From Smallanthus sonchifolius (taxonomy: Eukaryota > Streptophyta > Magnoliopsida > Asterales > Asteraceae), in NCBI GenBank assembly GCA_023525975.1, contig CM042044.1, positions 10,278,501 to 10,342,500 of the forward strand: a DNA stretch of 64,000 nucleotides, in the 5' to 3' direction. Under the pieces are notes generated by a model. The model was not told the origin of the DNA, searched no databases, and was given only the letters and a program-made list of their open reading frames with translations. Below are positions 55,209 to 64,000 of this stretch, piece after piece. Position 1 is the stretch's first letter. The number at the start of each line of letters is the position of its first letter. A program made the position numbers and the translations under genes.

Positions 55209-55240
55209 AGGTTTCGAGGACGAAACCTCATTAAGGAGGG
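55209..55240 (+). promoter_or_regulatory. Hairpin and polypurine tract of the Tekay-type element
   Basis: Two bases after the Gag-Pol stop, AGGTTTCG-AGGA-CGAAACCT forms an 8-bp stem with an AGGA loop (55209-55228). The purine run AAGGAGGG (55233-55240) then precedes the 3' LTR by six bases. Confidence 0.8.
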
Positions 55241-55246
55241 TAGACT

Positions 55247-57480
55247 TGTAACATCCCAAATAATGACAAGACAAATAGAAAAGGGAAATAAAGTGGGCTT
55301 GGCCAAAATTTCGGCCCATGGGCCGAAAAGAAAAGGGGGAAACCCCATTACAAAACAGCAGCTTCAACCCAAACCCCTCTCATTTCATCTTCCTGCGCAA
55401 GAATACTAGAGAGAGAGAGAGAGAGAGCGATCGGCTTGTGAAGAAAACCGCAAGGAGAAGACTCAAGGGCTCGGGAATCATCCGACTCCACCATTTCAGC
55501 GCATAGCAACAGAAATCGGGCCTGTTGAGGTAAGCATCGCCTCTGATTCTGAGTCTTTGCATGTCTCGGGTTTAAATCAAATAAAGATACGATTTTTGCA
55601 TATGAAACTTGAAACAAATCACGTATTTGAACTCAAGAACGATAAAGGAAGGTGTTTAACGTAAAATGTTCAAGGTTTAATCGATTGGAAATAAGTTGGC
55701 TGGAGCAAGGTTCTGGTCAGGGAAGATGCAGACCCATGACTCGAAACTATAGTTTCGATACATGCAGACCCATCGAAACTACTCTAGTTTCGATAGTCAT
55801 GTTTGACTCGAAACTATCTAGTTTCGATAGCAGCCAATGACTCGAAACTACTATAGTTTCGATAGGAACTCAGGACTCGAAACTACATAGTTTCGAGTGT
55901 CACCTTGAACCTAAACTAAGATTTTTCATAAGTTAATGACTCGAAACTACCTAGTTTCGATAGAAGGATTATGACTCGAAACTACCTAGTTTCGAGTGTA
56001 AAACCATAGCTCGAAACTACCATAGTTTCGATGCGACCCACCTCCCGAAACTACTGAGTTCAAGAACAGTAATGTCTAGTGTCATTTAGGAGCCCTACCT
56101 TATATGTATGACTTTATTATACAGATAGTGGGTGACCTTAGTGACGTTTCGAAACCAGCTATTATACTTCAAGGACCCGCCCATCAGGTGAGTTCTATGT
56201 GCCCCCTATATGCTACGTGCAAATGATTTTAAATGTTTTGGGGCTGGAATGTATACATGATATGAATGAATGTTATGTTATGTGCTATGTGACAATTCAT
56301 GCTGAATATAGGTATGACAAGTATGTTTTTAAATAAAGAAATGAAAGCATGGCATAGTACATAAGAATGAAATCTTGCTTTATATCTATGTATATATTGC
56401 TTGCCAAGTATGAAAAGAATGACACAAAGAGTAAGAACGAAATCTTGCTTTATATCTATGTATATATTGCTTGCCAAGTATGAAAAGAATGGTATAACGT
56501 AAATAAATGAAATCTTGCTTTATAAATATATATATTGCATGCTAAGAATGTAAGTATACGTTATGGACGGAAACGAAGCTAACGGCTACTACGGTAGACG
56601 GACGACCACTTGACTATTATGCAGCTAGAGAAGGAAGTCTAGAAAGTTAGACTAATTAAAGGCCACTACGGTGGAGTAAGTCGCTAAAACAATATGCGGC
56701 TGCATAATTAGCTCAAGTGGGAAACGGATGCCTTAGGGCAGACGGGCGAATATGACGGACTACGACGGTAGGACGGTAAAGATATGACGGACTACTTCGG
56801 TAGGACGGTAAAGATATGACGGACTACTTCGGTAGGACGGTAAAGATATGACGGACGGTTTCTAGTGCCGGACGGTTAAGTAAAAGGGCTACGACGGTAG
56901 CTCGAGGGCGTATGTCTTTGTGATATACGTACCGTAAGATGGGTTGATCACCCTTATGTGTATGACCAATAAATGGTAAAGAAAGTAAAGGTGAATGCAT
57001 ATCTATGTAATCACGTAAGAAAGATAAGGAAAGAATGTTAAGAAAAGTGAAAAGAAAAAGGGTGAACGCATATATATATATATACGTAATCACCTTAATA
57101 AAGATAAAGAAAGATGAAAGAAAAGCAAAAGTTATGAATACGTATTTATATGAATGACTTTATAATAATGCTTACTTATGAAGTAAAGAAAAGAATGTTT
57201 ATATCTAAACGCATTAAACTAGAACTCACCAGCGTTAGCTGACTTTAGTATACATTTCAGGTAAAGGAAGAAAAGGTCGTGCGATGGCGTGAAGGTTACC
57301 CGGCACAAGACTGACATCCCACTTTTGTTTGTTAAGAATATGTTATGTTTTATTCGTAAAGACTTCCGCTGTTTTGATTATGTAATTGAATGATGAATGT
57401 TTTAAATTTAAGTTCAGTATTTATGACTATGTTTATGAGTAAATCCAACAAGTGAGGTCACCCGGGAAAGGGGCCTTACA
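55247..57480 (+). repeat. 3' LTR of the Tekay-type element
   Basis: 2,234 bp, essentially identical to the 5' LTR, with one GA unit fewer and an A at 56494. The hairpin array is at 55741-56062. Confidence 0.95.
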
Positions 57481-57735
57481 GCAAGTGTGGAATACATGAT
57501 AATTTGCTATATGATTGTGTGGTGTTAAGTGAGTGGTGTGGGATGCATGTGCATCCGGCGTGTGGGAAAGATAGAAAGCTAGTATGAATATGATGGGAAA
57601 GGTTTAGAGTACGAGTAGTAATGTGGACCACCAAATTGCATTTGATCACCGTAATTTGGTAGTCTATGATTACTCTCACATTCTGAATTCGTGCCTATAG
57701 TAATCACTCCAACGTTCTATCTTGTGCAGGTACTG

Positions 57736-58119
57736 ATGGCTAAAATAAAGCAGACTAGATCGGTCAGGCGAGGAGCTCTAGCTAGAATGGGGGCGGACCG
57801 TCAGGACGAACCAACGGCTACTGTTGACAAGACGGTCAGTGACATGGGAGTAGTTCTGGCGCTTCCTGCGCCAAGCATAACTAGGACTGAGGATAGTGGC
57901 GTTCTGCATGGTGCTATGACCAAGACTATCGGATGGAAGAGGCGAACGGTATCGACGGTACGCGATTTCCCTCCAGGATGTGGACCTGCATGGCTGAAGG
58001 ATCAACTGCGTGTGACAACTAAGAGAGCTCTATTTCAAGAGAATACGGTGATTGATCCAGAATCCGAAGAGGAAGAACCAGAGGAGGATGCAGCAGATGC
58101 AACTGAGGTGGTCGAGTAA
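57736..58119 (+). CDS. Short ORF of the non-autonomous element (127 aa), unknown function
   Basis: The preceding CTTGTGCAG|GTACTG looks like a splice acceptor, so I take the ATG at 57736 rather than an in-frame one at 57691. The protein starts MAKIKQTRSVRRGALARM, has a central basic part with KRRTVSTVRDFPPGCGP, and ends in a strongly acidic tail (SEEEEPEEDAADATEVVE). I do not recognise a domain. From memory, RDFPPGCG-like strings occur in other plant retroelement-associated proteins, so it may be a Gag N-terminal remnant. No knuckle, protease or polymerase follows. Confidence 0.55.
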   Translation: MAKIKQTRSVRRGALARMGADRQDEPTATVDKTVSDMGVVLALPAPSITRTEDSGVLHGAMTKTIGWKRRTVSTVRDFPPGCGPAWLKDQLRVTTKRALFQENTVIDPESEEEEPEEDAADATEVVE

Positions 58120-60151
58120 CAACTTTGTGAGCACGCTTAGAGATAGTTGATTTTGAGTGATCGGTAGTAGTGATAGTTGTCACGAGATATTGCGGGATGA
58201 CTTAACGTTTTGACTGAATAGATGCTTATGTGGTGCGGTGTTTGACTGGAATGTTGATTATTTGGTTTTGATATTGAGTTTTGCTTTGTCGTGATGTGAT
58301 TTAGACATGGTTAACAATAATTGTGTTCATGAATGTGTTGTATGGGGCTTGCGATAGGAAGCTATACGCAGGGTGGTGTAATTTGATTTTGCATGGTGTG
58401 AGTTCATACCAAAAGTAAATGCCGATGTGATTGATTAGATATTGTGACTAGAATTGTGTGGATATGAATCATGAAATTCTCTGTGTTAATGAACGTGTGA
58501 TAGTGTCATCTAAGAGTTAAGGTCTAGGTGGGGGTGTGAAGTATAAATGGTGTGTTGCACCTTGTGTGAATGACCAAGGCAAGGCCATGTGAAAAATAAT
58601 GATTATAAATATTATATGTACGCATGTGTAGAGGGTTGACTTGTGTCTAGGTCGAGTAGTGTGTTGCCTTAAACCATTAATACTACCCGTAGGGGTACGA
58701 CTGTGTGAGTAGGTGATGATGGGTGGCAGGAGCTACCGTGATAATAAATATAAGGTAGGGTTCAAGAGTTCGTGTGTTTATAAATGGTGAGGTCTTATTG
58801 TATGCATGTAAATTCACTCAGGTCATGTTAATTATGTGCACTTCGTGCAAATCTAGAAGGTGTAGTTATTAGTACGCATGTAGAACATGGAATGATCCGT
58901 AGTTATGTTATGTCGATATGTCCTTGTAATACACCAATAGTCATACATAGGACGAATGGTCGGTGTGTTCAGGTATAGTGTTCCTATCTATACGATTTTC
59001 TAAACGGTAATGCATCGATGTTATACGAGAAGTTTTGGACGTCATTCGAGACGGCCAGCGAGGTGCTCTTACGGGATGCCTATACTTAAATCTCGGGAAA
59101 TTCGGAACACGAAGCCGAGAGGCAGAGCGGTGAGAGTTGATGATGAACGTGTTACGTGGACGTTTGCTCGGAGATAGTTACAACGGGGGTCAAGGTGACG
59201 ACGCTAGAGACTTCGACACCAAGAAAATGAAATGACAGCAGGGACTCCATGGAATATGTCCATACAAAGAATTCTATCAATGTAAGATACAGGATAGACG
59301 GGAATGTTTTCTCGGGATAGGGCGGTGGATAACCGAGTCTTAGGACGGGACGGACTTAACATTCGTGCTAGGTGAATGAGACACGATAAGGTGATCGCAT
59401 AGTAGCGATATGGAAACAACAATGAGAGCAAAATAAAGGGAAGAAACGTGTCAGATTGCACATAAACGACTGAGAAGGAAAGGCCTACGTTAGCAAACTT
59501 ATGACTGGTTTAAGGAGAGCTCCGGTGGAGCATTCAAGTAAGGCAAATGTTTGGCTATCAAAACATATATGACGGTGGAGGGTGAGCCTTCGAGGACACC
59601 GAGAGCGGGCGGCAGTAGCTCTACTGTTGAGAGTTAAGTGCTTACTTAAGAGATGTGGTGAACGCAGGATGGTGGAGTAAATAAATACGATGATAAAAAG
59701 ATTTGGTGGAGGCCGGTGTAGCGTTGCACAAGCTCCTAGAAATCATCGGAAAATAGTAGAAGTAGTACCCTTATAAGTAGACATGTGAGGCAAGGAGTTT
59801 ATTTGGGGAGATGACTATCAGATTGACGAAATCATCTGAGTTATAAAAAGGGGTGACGTCTTATGTGGTGAACAGATTGGGAAGATAGGTTATATAAGTG
59901 GAAAATTGATAAGGATGTGCCATAAGAATATAAGTTGGGTAGACGAACGATAAAGGAATGTGTAGGTGATCCTACGAGTCCTAAAGTGGAAAAGCGGGCT
60001 TGGGATATGACTCCTTTGAAACACCAAGGGTGGCGGTTGAGTTGCGAGGCGAAGTATAGATCCGATAAGTATAAAGGCGAACGCTTGACACCTGAGGGTT
60101 TGGTGCACGAGTAAAAACAGAAAGATATGTTGGGTTGGTTGGTACTGACGT
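58120..60151 (+). other. Non-coding interior of the non-autonomous element
   Basis: About 2 kb with no polymerase motif in any frame I examined. Stop-rich. Short open frames on the minus strand near 59204-60269 lack motifs. Consistent with a LARD-like filler region. Confidence 0.6.
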
Positions 60152-60184
60152 AGGATTCGAGGACGAATCCTCTTTTAAGGGGGA
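60152..60184 (+). promoter_or_regulatory. Hairpin and polypurine tract of the non-autonomous element
   Basis: AGGATTCG-AGGA-CGAATCCT (60152-60171) forms the same 8-bp stem and AGGA loop as at 55209, with one base pair swapped. It is followed by AAGGGGGA (60177-60184) and the 3' LTR at 60191. Confidence 0.8.
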
Positions 60185-60190
60185 TAGACT

Positions 60191-62430
60191 TGTAACATCC
60201 CGAGATTTCATAAGCTAATGGTTCGGGTCGGAGGTGACCCGAATCTCTTTTAAGCATGCGTGTTAGCATGGATGGCGCGAGAATTTCATAAGTTATGGGT
60301 CGTAAAGAGTCCGGTTAACAGTGTTATGTCTAATTGAAGATCGAAACGCGCAAAGACGAAACCGTAGGGACCCGAGTGTAAACACTTGAGGGTTTAAATA
60401 TCATCCTTACACAAACCCTAAGCCATTCGGCGTAGGATTGTGTGCGACGACAGGAACTCAAGAGAAAAAGAAAGGGAGCCGACGGGGAAGAAGGGAGAAC
60501 GAGAGAGAAGGGTGACGGGTGGATGTGGCTATAACTGCGGGGGTAGCGGGAAACACCGAGGGGGAAGCAGTGGCACTCGGCGGCCACGGAAGTCGGCTGT
60601 AGCAGTGTTTCACGGCGGCGAACGATGGAGCTCGATGATGATGGCAGCAGCAGTGAGCGGTGGCGGTGCGTAGAGGGGAATGACGGGGAAGGAAGCTGGC
60701 TAGGGGTGCCCCGCGGGAAGCGGAAGGCGACACAGTGGCTTCGGTAGTGCTCGGTAGTGACGTTCCGGCCATGGTGGTGGTTCGCAAGGATGGACGAGGA
60801 AGAAGATGGGGTCGGGTTGCACCCGATTAGGGTTTTGCATGGAGGGATTCAGATGTGCATGGGGATCTCGACTCGGGTACGTGCGACTAGTGACGTTATG
60901 ATTTCTTTATGACACGTGTATGCGCGCATGCGGACTTTAAACGGGTCAAGGATAACCCGATTCTTGTGAATGAGGAGTTAAGGTTTCGCATGGATAAAGA
61001 GGAGATGGATAAGATGAACATCAGGGGTATTTATACTTGTATGTATTTGACACATATTCTAAACGTGTCCTGATCATGTGATCACGCGTTTGTCAGGTTT
61101 TGGATTCGAGCGTGGACGAACGAATTGCATAGCAAGGACTGTGACTCCGTATAACCGGTGAGTTTCTAATCCCCCTCTTTTAAACATTTTACTGTTTTGG
61201 GGCAATCGTACATACTTTCAAGATGTATTAATATAATTAATAAGGTTAAGGGTTTCGGGTTCTAACCCGGTGTGCTTTTGAAATAAAACGCTTATTAAGA
61301 AATTGTAGGGTCTATGGTATGTTTATGTGAATGTGGTAACTAGGGTTACTAGCGACGAATGAGTGGTGTGTTAAGGGTTGATTAGGGGGAGTCGGGTCGT
61401 AATCTAAACACTTATGATTTTATGTGGGATGAATGTTGTTCTAGGGTTGTATGTGAGGTGCAGGTGTAGTTAACGAGTCGTGTGTATGATGTGTGATATT
61501 ATGTGCTTTGTATTAATGTGACGTGTTTGCATTGTTGTCTATATGACAAGGCAAGCGAGATTTGTGAAGGATGAGGTCCTTCGGGAACTCACCAATGGTG
61601 ACATTTATTTAACAGGTTAATGATGAGCTCGGGGTGTGTTGAACGCCCTGGCGAGGGTGCAGTGATGAGGTATGTGTTACGAGTATATTTATGTGGTGTT
61701 TAATTGCATGCAAACATAGAATTATATTTATTATGCATGTAATGATATTGATGTGGTAACGTTAGTGTGATGTGTAGATGTATTTATTGTAGTATGTAGA
61801 GTTAGACTGATCGTTGAGTCAGGATTTGTGACGTGACGTGTATAAGTGTCGTGTCAGTTAATTGTGAGCGCCTTGGTTAAGGCCGGGTGTGTTAATATCT
61901 AGGGTGTGTTGTGTTAACTAAGAGTCAAGTTAATGCTTGTTCTTAAGTATGAGTTATCAGTATAGTATGTGAGTCCACGTCAAAGTGATGGTAAGGTTGT
62001 TATTATTATTATTGGTAGTACGGGCTGAGTCTCGGGTGATAAACGGTTATAGGATGTCAAGGGATTAACTATTCGTTAATAAATTTTAATATTATTTTAT
62101 AAGGACCGGAGGGTCCTGAGTGAAATAAACTAAAGAACATGACATGATGGTTTTGTTTAAATTAAACTATTAAAACTCACTCAGCGTAGCTGACTTTGTG
62201 TGTACGTTAGATTGTTTTGCAGGTAAGTGTAGGGTTGACGTATCTTGGCTTGGAAGCAGCGTTACTCGGATTGGTGTGCAGACATTCGTGAGGTAAGCTA
62301 ATAACGTTAAATAGTAATAAATGAGTTTCCAAAAACTTACGTTGTAGTTTGAATTGCAATAAATGCGTTTTTAAATGATAATGACCCGTTATGAGATCCA
62401 ACTGTAGGATGCCCGGGTTGGTGTCTTACA
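60191..62430 (+). repeat. 3' LTR of the non-autonomous element
   Basis: 2,240 bp, same termini as the 5' LTR. The first hairpin pair is kept and the second has a mutated arm (ACTCACC-AAT-GGTGAC near 61585). Scattered substitutions separate it from the partner LTR. Confidence 0.88.
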
Positions 62431-63376
62431 TCCGGTTCGAGGAGTCAGTTTCTAAACGGGTCAATGACGATCCGGTTCAGGTGAACACATGAAGCTAGGG
62501 TTTCATATGTATGTGGTGATGAGTGGACGGGACCGAGCTTCGAGATTTATATTTATTTATGAGTTAGTCAAAGTGTGTTTAGAACGTGTCTGGTTTTATG
62601 ATCATATGTTTGGCTGGTTCGGGTTTTTAAGCGAGCGATTATGATGTGGAGCTAGGATTTGGACTTAGCATAACTGATGAGTTTCTAATCCCCACTTTAT
62701 TTTTTTTCAATGTTTTGGGGCTATCGTACACACTTTCAAGATGTGTTTTATTACAATAAATGTGTAATGAGCTTTGAGGTTTAACCTGATGAGTTTACAA
62801 ATTTAAGTATTCAAACATGGGGCTAAGGGACTGTGTGTTGTCCATAGGACATGTCGGTTAAAGGTGGGTACGTGGGGCGTATAGTGACCTAATTGGGGTG
62901 AGTCAGGGGATGAGTTTATATGTTGTGCGGGTACGACTAAGAGGTGTTACAAGGTTCACACGTACATGGTATGTGCTTAGATAACGTGACATAATGTTTT
63001 TTACATGTGTTACTATTTTAGCAGCGTATTGTGTTATGAGTTAGTCGGGGTGAGTCGGGATAAAAGCTAAACGCTTACAATTACGTGTATGATACATTAT
63101 CCTAGTGCTACGTGTGGGGGTGCGGGTGTAGTTAACGAGTCATGTAAATGCTAGTAGACTATTGTGGCTTATGTGCTTGATGTTTTGTGTGGTGTGTCGT
63201 TATCCTTGTGACACGACGAGTATTGTGTTTGCATCGTTGTCTTTATGACACGACAAACGGGATTGTGAAAGACGAAGTCCTTCGGGAAGTCACCAAAGGT
63301 GACAATATTCATTAGGTTAATGATGAGCTCGGGGCGCCCTGACAAGGGTGCAATGACGAGGTATGTGTTTGTGTGC

Positions 63377-63418
<42 letters not shown>
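63377..63418. repeat. (AT)n(GT)n compound microsatellite
   Basis: About eight AT units followed by about eleven GT units, inside the right piece of the solo LTR. Confidence 0.92.
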
Positions 63419-63886
63419 TAATTTGCATACACGTGTTGAATTATATTTATTGTGTTGGTGAGATTTATGTGGTTGTATTTGTGGGTCGACTCTTTGGTGG
63501 TGAACTTTTTGAGGATGTCATAAGATAACAAGGTTATCTATATGATAGTAATTTATAAAACTATCTTCATAAGGATCGAAATGTCTCGTGTAAAGTTAGA
63601 TAACTTTTGTGCCGAGGTGACTTTTATTTAAAATTAAACTATCAAAACCCACTCAACGTGGCTAGCTTTGTTTGTGTGTTGCAGGGGGACTGTGGGGTCG
63701 GCGTATCTTGGCTTGGAAGCGGCGCTACTCGGATTGGTGTGCAGGCATTCGTGAAGTAAACTTTTGACGATAACGATGTTAAATGATAATTATAGTTTTT
63801 AGAAAGACTTTCGCTTTAGTTTGATTAATAAAACGAGTATTTTAAAGAGAATAACCAGTTACGAAAACCAACTATAGGACACAGAC

Positions 63887-64000
63887 TCAACAAAAACCCT
63901 AAAACTCAATAATATCTAGCCCAATCAAGAAGTATAAAAACAATAGAAACTTGATTCGGTGGACACTTTATCTTGAAGGTTTTCTTAAGATCGGAGATCT
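63887..64000. other. Flank beyond the solo LTR; nothing recognised
   Basis: AT-rich with AAACCCTAAAA near 63894. Too short to interpret. Confidence 0.4.

Larger units (their letters stand above)
48049..57480 (+). mobile_element. Complete young Ty3/gypsy chromovirus (Tekay/Del type), 9.43 kb
   Basis: LTRs 48049-50284 and 55247-57480, initiator-Met primer site, a single intact Gag-Pol frame, a polypurine tract, and a perfect duplication GCAAG (48044-48048 and 57481-57485). The only LTR differences I saw are one GA unit in a microsatellite and one G/A substitution (49298 against 56494). All parts needed for autonomous transposition appear present. It inserted into the internal region of the non-autonomous element around it. 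Confidence 0.95.
45389..62430 (+). mobile_element. Non-autonomous LTR retrotransposon (LARD-like), host of the inner element
   Basis: LTRs 45389-47637 and 60191-62430 begin TGTAACATCCCGAG and end TTACA. Perfect duplication TCCGG (45384-45388 and 62431-62435). Without the inner insertion the internal region is about 3.1 kb and holds one short open frame but no polymerase genes. The primer site is decayed. By eye the LTRs differ by several percent, mostly transitions, so it is clearly older than the inner element. It shares termini and the pre-polypurine hairpin with the inner Tekay-type element. Confidence 0.88.
44392..63881 (+). mobile_element. Solo LTR (net about 2.44 kb), interrupted by a 17-kb insertion
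   Basis: The left piece is 44392-45388, starting TGTAACATCCC. The right piece is 62436-63881, ending …CTATAGGACA. The 5-bp duplication CAGAC flanks it (44387-44391 and 63882-63886). Its right piece is a diverged relative of the inserted element's LTR (shared TTGGCTTGGAAGCGGCG… and the GTCACC-AAA-GGTGAC hairpin). No internal sequence remains, so it arose by LTR-LTR recombination before or after being hit. This is the oldest layer of the nest. Confidence 0.8.

Noticed and set aside
45389..62430. The 2.2-kb near-identical blocks as a segmental gene duplication
   Set aside because: Both pairs of blocks start TG, end CA, have primer and polypurine sites at their inner edges and perfect 5-bp target duplications outside, so they are LTRs.

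Overview
This is a plant nuclear window: AT-rich, with intron-split genes, and built mostly of nested transposable elements. Repeat style (long LTRs opening TGTAACATCCC or TGTCACACCC, Tekay-type chromovirus, tRNA-Asp-primed Athila-like element, Mutator-like elements with 9-bp duplications) and the two host proteins suggest a eudicot. Asteraceae is my best guess from general familiarity, not a computed placement.

Host genes. Only two are convincing, both on the minus strand. (1) A small ELM2-SANT chromatin-type protein (coding exons 11140-11005 and 7470-6722; 294 codons before a stop). Its conserved-looking C-terminal tail continues in another frame to 6550. Its 3.5-kb intron holds a truncated Ty3 element in the opposite direction. 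(2) A large Q/N/S-rich nuclear protein of the plant 'dentin sialophosphoprotein-like' family, which I could assemble from eight coding exons (38271 to 28752; 1,552 codons, all splice phases agree). One intron was enlarged to 3.2 kb by a hAT-like element that was itself hit by a deletion-derived Copia element.

Repeat layout. 1-1729: 3' part of an LTR with a hairpin cluster. 3567-6279: non-autonomous Mutator-like element with a perfect 9-bp duplication and older elements inside. 11386-11622 and 13523-13853: small foldback elements made of palindromes. About 14400-15165: PIF/Harbinger ORF1 relic. 15250-25203: non-autonomous Athila-like element on the minus strand, itself carrying a 3-kb LTR of another Ty3 family. 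26900-27564: half a Mutator-like terminus and a Copia gag relic. 41036-43660: Helitron-like sequence, a second Mutator-like element (41076-42832) and a 456-bp tandem duplication. 44387-63886: three-layer nest, in which a solo LTR (TSD CAGAC) was hit by a non-autonomous LTR element (TSD TCCGG), which was hit by a complete, apparently intact and very young Tekay-type element (TSD GCAAG).

Most interesting signals. Several unrelated LTR and foldback families each carry their own cluster of short hairpins whose arms are conserved while loops vary, sometimes with compensatory arm changes. A separate hairpin directly upstream of the polypurine tract recurs in three Ty3-type elements and shows a compensated base pair. 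All comparisons were made by eye.
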